DNA from: Terrisporobacter petrolearius
Lineage (GTDB): Bacteria > Bacillota > Clostridia > Peptostreptococcales > Peptostreptococcaceae
Direction of reading: 5' to 3'
Assembly: GCF_020748185.1 (NCBI RefSeq)
Contig: NZ_JAHZMO010000013.1
Location: forward strand, 1 to 64,000
DNA: 64,000 nucleotides
A program made the translations under genes and the position numbers. Under the pieces are notes generated by a model. That model ran no database searches. It was given only the letters and a program-made list of their open reading frames with translations, and was not told the origin of the DNA. Of this stretch, positions 50,663-61,160 are shown in pieces (position 1 is the first letter of the stretch; the number at the start of each line of letters is the position of its first letter).

Positions 50663-52060
50663 TTATGCTCTTCTCCATTTAACTCCTTGTCTTGTGTCTT
50701 CAAGTACAATACCTTTTTCTAATAATTCATCTCTTATTTGATCAGCTAATTTAAAATCTTTATTTTTCTTAGCATTTGTTCTTGCTTCTATTAATTTTTC
50801 TATTTCTTCGTCTAGTATATCTTCTTGTTTTTTGTTTACAACGTTTAGTACACTAGTTAATTCATTAAACTCAGCTAAAACCTTGTTAGCAAATTCTTTA
50901 GTTGAGTTTTCGTTTACATTAGAGTTCGTAAATTTAGCTAATTCAAATATTACACTTACAGCATCAGCTGTGTTTAAATCGTCATCCATAGCTTCTATAA
51001 ACCTTTGTCTAAATGAGCTTAATTCTTCCTCTAGTTTTAATTCTTCAGTATTTTCAGCATCATTGTTTAATTTACTTATTATAAATTCTAATCTTTCCTT
51101 AGCATTGTATAATCTTTCAAGTCCAGCTTTAGATTGATTTAATATTTCATCACTAAAGTTGATTGGATTTCTATAATGAGTTGATAGCATGAAAAATCTA
51201 ACTATCTCTAAATCATATAATTTTGATATATCTCTTACTGTGAAGAAATTCCCTTTTGACTTACTCATCTTTTCATTATTAATGTTGATATATTCATTGT
51301 GCATCCAGTAGTTTGAAAAAGTCTTTCCACTTCTAGCCTCACTTTGTGCGATTTCATTTTCATGATGAGGGAATTTTAGATCTTGTCCTCCAGCGTGTAT
51401 ATCTATAGTATCTCCTAAATATCTACGAGACATAACAGAACATTCTATATGCCATCCTGGTCTACCTTCTCCCCATGGACTCATCCATCCTGGTTCACCT
51501 TCTTTTTTAGATTTCCATAAAACGAAATCCATTGGATGTCTTTTTTGGTCATTTACTTCTATTCTTGAACCAGCTTCTAATTCTTCTTGTTTTATACCAG
51601 AAAGTTTTCCATAGCCATTGAATTTTTGAGTATCAAAATATACATCTCCATTTACTGCATATGCATATCCTTTTTCCTCTAATTCTTTAACAAACTCAAT
51701 TATTTCCTCTATATTTTCTGTAACTTGTGGATGTACAGTTGCTCTTTTCACTCCAAGTCCATCTGCATCTACAAAATATTCTTCTATATATTTTTTAGCA
51801 ACTTCTTCTGGTGCTATATTTTCTTCATGACCTCTTTTTATGATTTTATCATCTACATCTGTAAAGTTTTGAACATAAGTTACGTCATATCCTCTATATT
51901 CTAAATATCTTCTTAATGTATCAAAAATTATAAATGGTCTAGCATTACCTACATGAATGTAGTTATATACTGTAGGACCACAAACATACATTTTAACCTT
52001 TCCTTCTTCTAATGGTTTAAACTCTTCTTTTGCCCTTGTCATGGTATTAAATAGTTTCAT
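50663..52060 (-). CDS. cysS: cysteinyl-tRNA synthetase
   Basis: 465-aa class I synthetase. Zinc ligand Cys in MYVCGPTVYN, HIGH-type motif HVGN and KMSKS at KMSKSKGNF are intact. The C-terminal helical anticodon domain is normal. No T-box is present in the 287-bp gap upstream (52061-52347). A hairpin AAGGGTA/TACCCTT near 52141-52165 and a TATAAT on the minus strand near 52157 are the only signals there. Confidence 0.98.
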   Translation of the reverse strand: MKLFNTMTRAKEEFKPLEEGKVKMYVCGPTVYNYIHVGNARPFIIFDTLRRYLEYRGYDVTYVQNFTDVDDKIIKRGHEENIAPEEVAKKYIEEYFVDADGLGVKRATVHPQVTENIEEIIEFVKELEEKGYAYAVNGDVYFDTQKFNGYGKLSGIKQEELEAGSRIEVNDQKRHPMDFVLWKSKKEGEPGWMSPWGEGRPGWHIECSVMSRRYLGDTIDIHAGGQDLKFPHHENEIAQSEARSGKTFSNYWMHNEYININNEKMSKSKGNFFTVRDISKLYDLEIVRFFMLSTHYRNPINFSDEILNQSKAGLERLYNAKERLEFIISKLNNDAENTEELKLEEELSSFRQRFIEAMDDDLNTADAVSVIFELAKFTNSNVNENSTKEFANKVLAEFNELTSVLNVVNKKQEDILDEEIEKLIEARTNAKKNKDFKLADQIRDELLEKGIVLEDTRQGVKWRRA

Positions 52061-52310
52061 TTTCCCATCTCTCCTTTCTATTTAGTTTCCTTTTTATTAT
52101 GTATTTAAAATATTATTCTATAAATAAATTTGTTTTTTTAAGGGTAATGATATTATTATACCCTTGTTTATTTTGTTTCTAACTTTAATTTTGCTCACAT
52201 AATCCAAAGAAAATACAAATATTTTCTAATAATTTTGCTCTACTATATTATTATACATAATTAACTCTTTATAAAAAACCTATTCTTCAACTTTTGTTAA
52301 ATTAAAGCAA

Positions 52311-52341
52311 AAGAATTGCTACCTTTTTGATAGCAATTCTT
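52311..52341 (-). terminator. terminator after gltX
   Basis: A perfect 11-bp stem (52311-52321 with 52331-52341) is followed on the minus strand by TTGCTTTAATTT. It ends the proS-gltX transcript and isolates cysS. Confidence 0.8.
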
Positions 52342-52347
52342 ATTTAT

Positions 52348-53832
52348 TTATAATATGTTGTTTTTTACATAAGCTAATCTATTTAAGCAAGTATCTTTTC
52401 CAATAACTTCCATTACCTTGTTAAGATCTGGACCATGCATTTGTCCTGTTAAACTTATTCTTGATCCCATGAATAAGTTTTTACCTTTTATTCCATGCTC
52501 TTTTTGTATTTCTTTAAGCATAGCTTTTGCAACAGCTTCATCTAGAACTTCCATGTTAGATAATTTTTCTATTAAAGCATCTACTAAAGTAGGTATATGC
52601 TCTAATTTTAAGAAATCTCTACATTCTTCAGTTTCTAATTCAACCTTATCTCCAAAGAATATTGAAGCATGATCAGTTATTTCTTTTACATATTGTAATT
52701 TTTCTTTAAGAACCGAAACCATTCCTTTTAGGAAATCATATTTTTCTTTAGCTTCTTCTTTTGTTACAAAACCAGATTCCACTAAGAATGGTATGGCTAA
52801 ATTGGTTAAAACTTCGTCATCTCCATCTTTCATATAGTGTTGATTAACCCAGTTTAATTTTTCTGTATCAAACACTCCACCACTCTTAGAAACTCTTTCT
52901 ATAGAGAAGGATTGTTCAAGTTCTTCCATAGAGAATATTTCTTGATTTTCTTCTGGAGACCAACCAACTAATGCAACGTAGTTAACTAATCCTTCTGGTA
53001 AGTACCCTTTTTGTTTGAAGTCTTCTACTGCAACATCACCTTGTCTCTTACTTAATTTTTTCTTTTCTTTATTAAGTATGTTTGGTAAATGTACAAATGT
53101 TGGAGCTTCCCATCCAAATGCTTCATATAAGTAAACATGTTTTGGAGTTGAAGAAACCCATTCTTCACCTCTTATTACATGAGTAATACCCATTAAGTAA
53201 TCATCAACTACAACAGCAAAGTGGTATGTTGGGAAACCATCAGTTTTTATTAAAACTTGGTCATCTAAATCATTTGTATTAAACTCAGTTTCTCCTCTAA
53301 CACCATCCATAAATTTTATAACATGGTTTTCTGGTAATCTAAGTCTTATAACATATGGCTCACCAGCAGCTATTTTCGCTTCAACTTCTTCTTTAGTTAA
53401 ATCTCTACAGTGACCATCATATTTAGCAGTTTCTCCTGCTTCTCTTTGCTTTTCCCTTACTTCATCTAATCTTTCTTTTGTGCAGAAACAGTAGTAAGCT
53501 TTACCGTTATCTAAAAGCTCTTGGATATGTTTTTGGTATATGTCTAATCTTTCAGATTGGATGTATGGCCCACAATCACCTTTTTGAACTACATTTCCAT
53601 TATCGTCTAACATAACACCTTCTGTGTGATTTACGCCAGCCCATTTCATAGCATTTAGCATATTTTCTATTGCACCATCAACAAGTCTTGTTCTGTCAGT
53701 ATCTTCAACTCTTAATATGTATTCACCACCCATTTTTTTAGCGAATAAATAGTTATAAAGAGCTGTTCTTAAACTACCTATATGAACAAATCCTGTAGGA
53801 CTTGGAGCAAATCTTACTCTAACATTACTCAT
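52348..53832 (-). CDS. gltX: glutamyl-tRNA synthetase
   Basis: 494-aa class I synthetase. [20 protein letters not shown] carries the HIGH-type motif and KLSKRQGD the KMSKS-type loop. It begins 24 bp after proS with GGAGG, so it is probably part of the proline T-box transcript, an uncommon pairing that would tie Glu-tRNA charging to proline supply. Whether it is a discriminating or non-discriminating enzyme cannot be told by eye. Confidence 0.98.
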   Translation of the reverse strand: MSNVRVRFAPSPTGFVHIGSLRTALYNYLFAKKMGGEYILRVEDTDRTRLVDGAIENMLNAMKWAGVNHTEGVMLDDNGNVVQKGDCGPYIQSERLDIYQKHIQELLDNGKAYYCFCTKERLDEVREKQREAGETAKYDGHCRDLTKEEVEAKIAAGEPYVIRLRLPENHVIKFMDGVRGETEFNTNDLDDQVLIKTDGFPTYHFAVVVDDYLMGITHVIRGEEWVSSTPKHVYLYEAFGWEAPTFVHLPNILNKEKKKLSKRQGDVAVEDFKQKGYLPEGLVNYVALVGWSPEENQEIFSMEELEQSFSIERVSKSGGVFDTEKLNWVNQHYMKDGDDEVLTNLAIPFLVESGFVTKEEAKEKYDFLKGMVSVLKEKLQYVKEITDHASIFFGDKVELETEECRDFLKLEHIPTLVDALIEKLSNMEVLDEAVAKAMLKEIQKEHGIKGKNLFMGSRISLTGQMHGPDLNKVMEVIGKDTCLNRLAYVKNNIL

Positions 53833-53856
53833 CTTATGCCTCCTAAAACTAATCTA

Positions 53857-55569
53857 TTATAATCTTACGTTATTTTTTTTAAATTCTTCTCTAATTCTAG
53901 CCTCTATATCTCCTACAACTATTAATTCTTTTTCACCAGTTTCTCTTAATACAAATTCAACTTTTCCATCTACTATATCTTTACCAACAGTAATTCTCAT
54001 TGGAATACCTATTAACTCAGCATCCTTGAATTTAAATCCTGGTCTTTCATCTCTATCGTCTAATATAGTTTCAACACCCATAGACTCTAATTGCTTGTAT
54101 ATTTTTTCTGCATTTTCTACTTGCTCTTCTTTTTTCATATTAACTGGCACAACTATAACATGATATGGAGCTACCGATAAAGGCCATTTTATACCATTTT
54201 CATCGTAGTGTTGCTCTATTATAGCGGCTGCTGTTCTTTCAACACCTATTCCATAACATCCCATTTGTATTGGTTGAGATTTACCTTCTTTGTCTACAAA
54301 AGTACAGTTCATTGCTTCAGAGTACTTAGTTCCTAATTTAAAGATGTGACCAACTTCAACACCTCTCATTATTTCCAATTCTCCACCACACTTAGTACAT
54401 TTATCCCCATGTTGTACAGATCTGAAATCTCCTACTACACCTTCGAAATCTCTTCCGTGGTTAGCATTTTTTATATGGTATCCTGTTTTATTTCCACCAA
54501 CAACTAAATTTGATTGATCTACTATTTCTTGATCTATAAATAAGTGGTCAGCTTTTATTCCTATTGGTCCAGCAAATCCTGTTTCAGCACCAGTAACTTT
54601 CTTAACCATTTCTTCTCCTGCTAAATCCATTTCAATAACATCACCTACAGCATTAGCTACTTTTGTATCATTGACATCTCTATCTCCTCTAACAACTACC
54701 GCTACAGATTTTCCATCTGCATCAAATATTAGAGTTTTAGCAAACTTACTTGCATCAGCTCCCATGAACTCTTCTAATTGTTCTATTGTTTTTACATCTG
54801 GTGTAGAAACTTCTTCTAACTCTAACATTTCTTCTTTACATGGTTCATGATTTACTGATTGAGCTTTTTCTATATTAGCTGCATAATCACACTCCTTACA
54901 GAATACTATTTCATCTTCCCCAACTTCTGATTTAACCATAAATTCTGCTGAGAAAGCTCCACCTATAGCTCCTGAATCTGCTTGTACTGGCGCATTATCT
55001 AATCCACATCTAGCGAATATATTAGTATATGCTTCAAACATATCATGGTATGATTTATCTAATCCAGCTTCATCTATATCAAAACTATAAGCATCCTTCA
55101 TTAGGAAAGTTTTAGTTCTCATTACACCAAATCTAGGTCTTCTTTCATCTCTATATTTAGCTTGTATTTGATATAAGTTTAAAGGAAGATCTTTATATGA
55201 CTTAACTTCTTGTCTTACTATATCTGTAAATACTTCTTCATGTGTTGGTCCAAGACAGTAATCTTTACCTGTTCTATCTTGTAACCTAAACATTTCAGGT
55301 CCCATCGCTGTCCATCTTCCAGACTCTTGCCATAATTCAGCAGGTATTATACCTGTACAAAAGATTTCATTGCCATCTTTTGCATTCATCTCTTCTCTTA
55401 TTATGTCACTTATTTTTCTAAAAACTCTTAGTCCTAATGGTAAATGATTGTAAAGCCCTGAAGACATTTTCTTAATCATTCCTGATCTTAACATTAACTG
55501 ATGACTTGTTATCTCTGCATCAGCTGGAACTTCTTTTAATGTTGGTATAAACATTTTTGACATTCTCAT
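53857..55569 (-). CDS. proS: prolyl-tRNA synthetase
   Basis: 570-aa bacterial-type class II synthetase. Motif 1 [16 protein letters not shown], motif 2 [22 protein letters not shown] and motif 3 [17 protein letters not shown] flank an INS editing domain (about 225-400) and a C-terminal anticodon domain. A T-box with a CCA specifier controls it. The first ATG is nine bases after GGAGG. Confidence 0.98.
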   Translation of the reverse strand: MRMSKMFIPTLKEVPADAEITSHQLMLRSGMIKKMSSGLYNHLPLGLRVFRKISDIIREEMNAKDGNEIFCTGIIPAELWQESGRWTAMGPEMFRLQDRTGKDYCLGPTHEEVFTDIVRQEVKSYKDLPLNLYQIQAKYRDERRPRFGVMRTKTFLMKDAYSFDIDEAGLDKSYHDMFEAYTNIFARCGLDNAPVQADSGAIGGAFSAEFMVKSEVGEDEIVFCKECDYAANIEKAQSVNHEPCKEEMLELEEVSTPDVKTIEQLEEFMGADASKFAKTLIFDADGKSVAVVVRGDRDVNDTKVANAVGDVIEMDLAGEEMVKKVTGAETGFAGPIGIKADHLFIDQEIVDQSNLVVGGNKTGYHIKNANHGRDFEGVVGDFRSVQHGDKCTKCGGELEIMRGVEVGHIFKLGTKYSEAMNCTFVDKEGKSQPIQMGCYGIGVERTAAAIIEQHYDENGIKWPLSVAPYHVIVVPVNMKKEEQVENAEKIYKQLESMGVETILDDRDERPGFKFKDAELIGIPMRITVGKDIVDGKVEFVLRETGEKELIVVGDIEARIREEFKKNNVRL

Positions 55570-55656
55570 ATTAAATTACCTCCTGAAATTTATTTTTTAA
55601 TATGCAGCTTGCTCTGAGCATTTTGAACAATTAGAAATTATAATTTCTTTAAAATA

Positions 55657-55860
55657 TAAAAAAAGCCCTTCATCTCTAAAAATAGAGACGAAAGGCTGAC
55701 TTTCCGCGGTACCACTCTAATTAATCATAATATTTTATGATTCTCTCAAGGGATGTAACGGTCCTGACCCGTAAAAACTTTTTACCGTTTTTATACTAAA
55801 AGACTGGTTCAAAAACTTCCTCTTAGGAACTCTCACCAATGTTCCCTCTCTGTAAAGATT
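55657..55860 (-). promoter_or_regulatory. T-box riboswitch (tRNA-Pro) upstream of proS
   Basis: On the minus strand AGAGTGGTACCGCGG (55704-55718) is the classic T-box antiterminator sequence. Stem I lies at about 55790-55860, with specifier CCA (Pro, 55805-55807) in GAACCAGTC. The terminator (55657-55697) is a long stem with a T-run. Uncharged tRNA-Pro should allow read-through into proS. Confidence 0.95.
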
Positions 55861-55928
55861 TCATTTTTTACTATTTCTTTATTGTTGTTTTTAGTCTTAC
55901 TTAAGTTGTTTTAAAATATAATAATTTA

Positions 55929-55957
55929 ATGATATAGCATTTCATTTTTATTGTCAA
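55929..55957 (-). promoter_or_regulatory. promoter of the proS-gltX T-box transcript
   Basis: On the minus strand the -35 is TTGACA (55952-55957), the spacer 17 bp and the -10 TATCAT (55929-55934), about 65 nt before stem I of the T-box. Upstream, 55958-56122 is very A/T-rich with no gene; no clear terminator for ispF was found. Confidence 0.8.
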
Positions 55958-56122
55958 CTTCAAGTTTCAAATAATATCATTATAATTTTTAGTGTATATT
56001 TCAAAATAATTTTATGATTCTTATATTTTTCTATATGAAAATTATTATATCCAGTAAATAATACTAATATACTATTTATAAAAAGTTTTTGTGCTGATTT
56101 TTTTCTATTTTATTTAAGCTTC

Positions 56123-56596
56123 TTATTTTTTATTCAATAAACAAATACTTTGAGATGAAATGCCTTGTTTTTCACCCGTAAACCCAAGACCTTCCTCCGT
56201 AGTTGCTTTCACACTAATATTGTCTATATCTGTATTTAGTACTGTTGCAATATTTCGTCTCATTTGTTCTATATGTGGAGCCATCTTTGGACTTTGAGCT
56301 ATTATTATACTATCTATATTATTTATTTCATACCCTCTTTCATTTATTAAATGATTAACACATTCTAGAAGTTTCATACTATCCGCACCCTTATATTTTT
56401 CGTCTGTATCTGGGAAATGTTTACCTATATCACCTAAAGCCAGAGCGCCTAGCATTCCATCCATTATGGCATGAATCAATACGTCTGCATCAGAATGTCC
56501 AAGAAGTCCCTTTTCATGCGGAACATTTACTCCACCTATGATCAAAGGTCTTCCTTCAACAAGTTTGTGTACGTCATATCCTAAGCCTATTCGCAT
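56123..56596 (-). CDS. ispF: 2-C-methyl-D-erythritol 2,4-cyclodiphosphate synthase
   Basis: 157-aa MEP-pathway enzyme. GLGYDVHKL and [30 protein letters not shown] hold the metal ligands, and the C-terminal [20 protein letters not shown] is conserved. It lies 16 bp after ispD, so two sequential-pathway genes are paired. RBS GGAG. Confidence 0.98.
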   Translation of the reverse strand: MRIGLGYDVHKLVEGRPLIIGGVNVPHEKGLLGHSDADVLIHAIMDGMLGALALGDIGKHFPDTDEKYKGADSMKLLECVNHLINERGYEINNIDSIIIAQSPKMAPHIEQMRRNIATVLNTDIDNISVKATTEEGLGFTGEKQGISSQSICLLNKK

Positions 56597-56612
56597 CTAA
56601 ATTTTCTCCTTT

Positions 56613-57296
56613 TTATATTAATTTTTTTAAAATTTCTTCGGCTATTTTTAAATCTTCAGGTGTAGTTATCTTTATATTATTATAACAGCCCTCTACTACT
56701 TTAACATTATGTCCTAAATATTCTATTAACATAGAATCATCAGTTCCATAATATTTATCATGTTTAGCTTTTTCATGAGCTTTTATAATAAGTGAGTAAT
56801 CAAAAACTTGCGGCGTTTGAATTGCCCATAGTGTACTTCTATTTGGAGTGTCGCACACCTCATTATTTTTATTTATTATTTTTATAGTATCTTTAACAGG
56901 AACCCCTACTATTGCACTATTGTGTTTTTTCGCACAATTTATAGATTTTTCTATAATTTCGTTAGTTACAAAAGGTCTTGCCCCATCATGAATTAAAACT
57001 ATTTTACATTTTCTATCTATTTGTTTTAATCCATTATATACAGAGTCTTGCCTTTCTTTTCCCCCAAGAGCAACCTTTATATTTTTATATCCATACTTAT
57101 TTATAATATTTTCTCGGAAAAATTTTTCTTCATCTTCCCTAACTACTATAATTATCTCTCCAATATTTTTATTTTCATAAAATTTATCTATAGTATGTGC
57201 TATTACTTCTTTTCCTCTTATTTTTAAAAATTGCTTATTTATATCAGCTTTCATTCGGCTTCCTCTGCCTGCGCTAACAATAATTACACTATTCAT
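56613..57296 (-). CDS. ispD: 2-C-methyl-D-erythritol 4-phosphate cytidylyltransferase
   Basis: 227 aa. The nucleotide-binding loop SAGRGSRM and the conserved GGKERQDSVYNGL, VLIHDGARPFV and IQTPQVFDYSLI blocks are intact. It adds CMP to methylerythritol phosphate for isoprenoids. RBS GAGGTG precedes ATG. Confidence 0.98.
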   Translation of the reverse strand: MNSVIIVSAGRGSRMKADINKQFLKIRGKEVIAHTIDKFYENKNIGEIIIVVREDEEKFFRENIINKYGYKNIKVALGGKERQDSVYNGLKQIDRKCKIVLIHDGARPFVTNEIIEKSINCAKKHNSAIVGVPVKDTIKIINKNNEVCDTPNRSTLWAIQTPQVFDYSLIIKAHEKAKHDKYYGTDDSMLIEYLGHNVKVVEGCYNNIKITTPEDLKIAEEILKKLI

Positions 57297-57338
57297 GTTT
57301 CACCTCTTCTTATTACTCTTTAATTTATTCTAATAAGT

Positions 57339-57370
57339 TAAAAAGACCTTCTAGTCATAGAAGGCCTTTT
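57339..57370 (-). terminator. terminator after the PIN-TRAM gene
   Basis: A 12-bp stem with one G-U type mismatch (57342-57353 with 57358-57369) is followed on the minus strand by TT and A/T sequence. It abuts the stop codon of the upstream gene and separates it from ispD. Confidence 0.75.
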
Positions 57371-57373
57371 ATA

Positions 57374-58474
57374 TTAATTCTTAGGTTTTCCAAATATCAT
57401 TCTTCCTGCAGAAGTCTGAAGTACCGATGTAACTAATACATTTATTGTTTCACCAATATGTTTTCTTCCACCTTCTACAACTATCATTGTTCCATCATCT
57501 AAGTAGGCTACTCCCTGGTTAGACTCTTTACCTTCTTTTACAACTTGAGCTACCATTTCTTCTCCTGGTATTGCAACAGGCTTAACAGCATTAGCAAGTT
57601 CATTTATATTTAGAACTTCCACCCCTTGGAACTGAGCTACTTTATTTAGGTTATAATCATTTGTCACGACTTTTCCATTCATTACTTGAGCAAGCTTAAG
57701 AAGTTTACTATCGACTTCTGGTATATCATCAAAGTCTTTTTCAGTTATTTCAACTTCTATATCTAATTCTTTTTGAATTATATTAAGTATATCTAGACCT
57801 CTTCTTCCTCTAACTCTTTTTAAATCATCAGATGAATCTGCAATATGTTGTAATTCATTTAAAACAAACTTAGGTATAATAAGTTTTCCTTCTACAAAAC
57901 CTGTTCTACATATATCTGCTATTCTACCGTCTATTATTACGCTAGTGTCTAATACTTTTGGTGGTATTGATTTTGTAGTATTGTCTTTTTTGCCTGACTT
58001 ATCTTTTCCTAAACTTGGAGATAATCTACTTAACTTACTAATATTAAATAAATCTTCTCTACTTTTCAAAGTTATTTTTATACCTATATAACCCATAAAT
58101 ATGTAGATTATTATAGATAAAATTGTTTTGATTAAAGGCATTCCTGAAATTGATCCAAATAATCCACCTACTATTAAATACGCTATAACAAGACCTACAA
58201 TTAATCCTACTACTCCTAATAATATATCCGTTTGTGGATATTTAGAAATTTCTGTATCTAAAATTTTTACAAATCTTCTTACTTTGTTGAAAAACCATGG
58301 ACTTATTAAGTAGAAAAGTATCCCTACTAATAGCCCTGCTACTAAACCTACTAAATATACATTCTCTATTCCAAAACTAAGTTGTGGAAAGAACTTTACT
58401 AAACTTAAATATGAAGTTGTTCCTAGTATAGCTCCTAAAAAAGATATTAAAATTCTTATTATTTTGCTTATCAA
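57374..58474 (-). CDS. PIN/TRAM-domain membrane protein (YacL family)
   Basis: 366 aa. Four membrane helices fill the N-terminal ~130 residues. The PIN nuclease-like domain follows ([15 protein letters not shown] and the acidic [11 protein letters not shown]), then a C-terminal TRAM RNA-binding domain. I chose the TTG start at 58474, seven bases after GGGGG; a longer frame to 58513 covers that site. Its function is not settled in the family. It lies between disA and ispD as in other Firmicutes. Confidence 0.93.
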   Translation of the reverse strand: MISKIIRILISFLGAILGTTSYLSLVKFFPQLSFGIENVYLVGLVAGLLVGILFYLISPWFFNKVRRFVKILDTEISKYPQTDILLGVVGLIVGLVIAYLIVGGLFGSISGMPLIKTILSIIIYIFMGYIGIKITLKSREDLFNISKLSRLSPSLGKDKSGKKDNTTKSIPPKVLDTSVIIDGRIADICRTGFVEGKLIIPKFVLNELQHIADSSDDLKRVRGRRGLDILNIIQKELDIEVEITEKDFDDIPEVDSKLLKLAQVMNGKVVTNDYNLNKVAQFQGVEVLNINELANAVKPVAIPGEEMVAQVVKEGKESNQGVAYLDDGTMIVVEGGRKHIGETINVLVTSVLQTSAGRMIFGKPKN

Positions 58475-58551
58475 AGCTTCACCCCCTATAGTGTGATTTA
58501 TATGATACATCATATATATGAATTTTTTATTAATTTTTTCTTAAAATTACA

Positions 58552-59631
58552 TTATATTTGCATATCTAGCGATGCCATTCTTTCCATCTTTATAAGTCCA
58601 TTTTTTATATAAGTTGCTCTTATTTCTCCTATTCCCTCAACTTCATCTAAATCCTCAATTGAAGCTGATTGAATACTTTTAAAGTCATCAAAATAATTAA
58701 TAATATTTTCTATAATTCCACTTGGTAACCTATGAATTTTATTTAAAACTCTATATCCTTTTGGTCTAATTTCCATATCCATACTCTCAGTTATGCCAGA
58801 GTAACCTAAGATTTTCGATACTTTTACTAAATCAAGTAATTCATCATCTGTTAAACTTTTCATTTTTCTTTGTATTTCTTTTAACTCTACATTATCTTTT
58901 TTATAATCCATATAAATCATCATTCTATCTTTTTTTGTAGTTCCCATTAGTTCTTCTAGCTGCATTCTTACTAGTGTTCCTTCTTCACCTAGTTCAATTA
59001 CATATTTTTCAATTATAGTTATTATTCTCATAACCATTTCTATTTTTTGAACTACTAGTGCTACTTCATAGATAGTAACCATATCTTTAAATTCAAATGA
59101 ATTTAGATTTAAAATAGCTTGATCTAAAACAGATTTATACTTTTCTAATGTTTGTAAGGCTTGATTAGCCTTAGTAAATATCTTTGATATTTCTTCAATT
59201 ACGTATTTTTGTTCTCCCCTGTATACAGTAATTATATTTCTTCTTTGAGAAATAGATATTACTATAGCACCTGTCTGTTTTGCTACTCTTTCTGCTGTTC
59301 TATGTCGAGTTCCAGTTTCTGATGTTTGTATTGAATAGTCAGGTATTAATTGTGCATTTGCCAATAATATTTTTTTTACATCATCACTTAAAACTATAGC
59401 ACCATCCATTTTAGCCAATTCATACAAATATGCTGGAGAATAATCTGCATCTATTTTAAAACCACCATCTACAATTTCAGATATTTCATCATCACTGGCC
59501 AATACTATAAGTCCACCAGTCTTAGCTCTAAGCACGTTATCAAGTCCTTGTCTAAGAGGAGTTCCTGGAGATATTTTTGTAAGTGCATGAAGTAAGTTTT
59601 TATTATCCATAATATTATCGATATTATACAT
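58552..59631 (-). CDS. disA: diadenylate cyclase DisA (DNA integrity scanning)
   Basis: 359 aa. The cyclase domain shows the active-site D76-G77-A78 and R109-H110-R111 motifs, which make c-di-AMP from two ATP. A central helical domain and a C-terminal helix-hairpin-helix DNA-binding region (about 295-345, SIEDLDEVEGIGEIRA) follow. It starts just after radA. DisA pauses at DNA lesions and delays sporulation in B. subtilis. Confidence 0.97.
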   Translation of the reverse strand: MYNIDNIMDNKNLLHALTKISPGTPLRQGLDNVLRAKTGGLIVLASDDEISEIVDGGFKIDADYSPAYLYELAKMDGAIVLSDDVKKILLANAQLIPDYSIQTSETGTRHRTAERVAKQTGAIVISISQRRNIITVYRGEQKYVIEEISKIFTKANQALQTLEKYKSVLDQAILNLNSFEFKDMVTIYEVALVVQKIEMVMRIITIIEKYVIELGEEGTLVRMQLEELMGTTKKDRMMIYMDYKKDNVELKEIQRKMKSLTDDELLDLVKVSKILGYSGITESMDMEIRPKGYRVLNKIHRLPSGIIENIINYFDDFKSIQSASIEDLDEVEGIGEIRATYIKNGLIKMERMASLDMQI

Positions 59632-59640
59632 TCTTATTCA

Positions 59641-61008
59641 TCACCCCCTTAATACTAGGTTTATAGCTTGTCTTAGATTATCTACTGGTATAATTTCTAT
59701 TCCTTTTGTATCTTTTACTGTAACATGATTATTTTTGGGTATAACTATCTTTTTAAATCCTAATTTTTTGCATTCAGCTATTCTTTTTTCTATATAGCTA
59801 ACAGCTCTAACTTCCCCTGTTAACCCTACTTCTCCTGTTACAACTATATCACCATCAATAGGTATATTTCTAAAACTAGAAGCTACAGATAATATTATGC
59901 CTAAATCCATTGAAGGTTCATTAATTTTTATACCTCCAACAACATTTATGTACACGTCTTGATTTTGTATTTGTAATCCTACCCTTTTTTCTAATACAGC
60001 TAATAATAAAGCTACTCTATTGTAGTCAACTCCTGTCGCTGTCCTTTTTGCGATTCCAAAACTTGTTGGAGATACTAATGCTTGTAATTCTAGAAGCATT
60101 GGTCTCGTTCCTTCTACAGTTGATATTATAACTGAGCCTGATACATCTTTAGGTTTTTCAGAAATTAAAACTTCTGATGGATTTGTTAGTTCTATTAATC
60201 CTATATCTTTCATTTCAAATACACCTAATTCATTTGTTGAACCAAATCTATTTTTTACAGCCCTAACAAGTCTATATGTATTATATCTTTCACCTTCAAA
60301 ATACAAAACTGTGTCCACCATGTGTTCTAGTAATTTAGGTCCTGCTAATGAACCTTCTTTAGTTACATGTCCAACAATAAAAGTAGATATTCCCATCTTC
60401 TTAGAAATCTTCATAAATCTAGAAGTTCCTTCTTTTATTTGACTTACAGTTCCTGGTGCTGAAGATATTTCTGGGCTGTATACAGTTTGTATCGAGTCCA
60501 CAATTATCAAATCTGGATTTATACTATCTAAATAGGCTTCTATTATGCTTAAATTATTTTCTGAAAAAATAAATAAATTGTCAGTATTAACACCTAATCT
60601 ATGAGCCCTCATTTTTATTTGAGATTGTGATTCTTCACCAGATATATATAATACTTTTTTCCCTGCACAGGCAACATTTCTAGATACTTGCATTAATAGT
60701 GTGGATTTTCCTATACCAGGATCTCCTCCTACTAAAACTAAAGAACCTTTTACAATGCCTCCACCTAGTACTCTATCTAACTCTTCTATCTCGGTAGAAA
60801 ATCTTTGTTCATGTTTTATCTCTATGGAGTTTATGCTTATAGGTTTTGAATCACCCTTACTTATTACAAAAACTTCCCTCTGAGATTTTTTTTCTTCTAT
60901 TTCTTCAACAAATGTATTCCACTTTGTACATTCAGGACACTTTCCTAACCATTTGCTAGTTTCATATCCGCATGATTGGCATACATACTTTGTTTTAATT
61001 TTTGCCAT
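59641..61008 (-). CDS. radA: DNA repair protein RadA
   Basis: 455 aa. The N-terminal zinc finger C10, C13, C24 and C27 is followed by a RecA-like ATPase with Walker A GGDPGIGKST (94-103) and the KNRFG motif, and a C-terminal Lon-like domain. It is a branch-migration helicase acting in recombination. It partners disA, and the stop TGA overlaps the disA ribosome-binding site. Confidence 0.98.
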   Translation of the reverse strand: MAKIKTKYVCQSCGYETSKWLGKCPECTKWNTFVEEIEEKKSQREVFVISKGDSKPISINSIEIKHEQRFSTEIEELDRVLGGGIVKGSLVLVGGDPGIGKSTLLMQVSRNVACAGKKVLYISGEESQSQIKMRAHRLGVNTDNLFIFSENNLSIIEAYLDSINPDLIIVDSIQTVYSPEISSAPGTVSQIKEGTSRFMKISKKMGISTFIVGHVTKEGSLAGPKLLEHMVDTVLYFEGERYNTYRLVRAVKNRFGSTNELGVFEMKDIGLIELTNPSEVLISEKPKDVSGSVIISTVEGTRPMLLELQALVSPTSFGIAKRTATGVDYNRVALLLAVLEKRVGLQIQNQDVYINVVGGIKINEPSMDLGIILSVASSFRNIPIDGDIVVTGEVGLTGEVRAVSYIEKRIAECKKLGFKKIVIPKNNHVTVKDTKGIEIIPVDNLRQAINLVLRG

Positions 61009-61076
61009 TATTATTCACCCTTAAATGCTTTATTATTACTTTATTGTACTATATATTGTTAATATCTGCATATAAT

Positions 61077-61105
61077 ATTATTCTGATTTCTGTTAAATAT
61101 ATCAA
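61077..61105 (-). promoter_or_regulatory. possible promoter of radA-disA
   Basis: On the minus strand the -35 is TTGATA (61100-61105), the spacer 17 bp and the -10 AATAAT (61077-61082), after the clpC terminator. Confidence 0.45.
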
Positions 61106-61122
61106 AAATCTTTATTAAACCT

Positions 61123-61152
61123 TAAATAGAGGGAGTCTTCTCCCTCTATTTA
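61123..61152 (-). terminator. terminator after clpC
   Basis: A perfect 13-bp stem (61123-61135 with 61140-61152, 4-nt loop) containing GGGAG/CTCCC. The following U-tract is short. It ends the stress operon. Confidence 0.85.
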
Positions 61153-61160
61153 CTAAAAAA

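Noticed and set aside
52061-52347. T-box or other riboswitch before cysS
   Set aside because: No AGGGTGGNACCGCG-type sequence or stem I is present. The AAGGGTA/TACCCTT hairpin there is followed on the minus strand by A, not T.
55633-55648. 16-bp perfect palindrome AGAAATTATAATTTCT between the T-box and proS
   Set aside because: It is A/T-only in its centre and lies in an A/T-rich spacer, so chance is likely; no U-tract and no known operator match.
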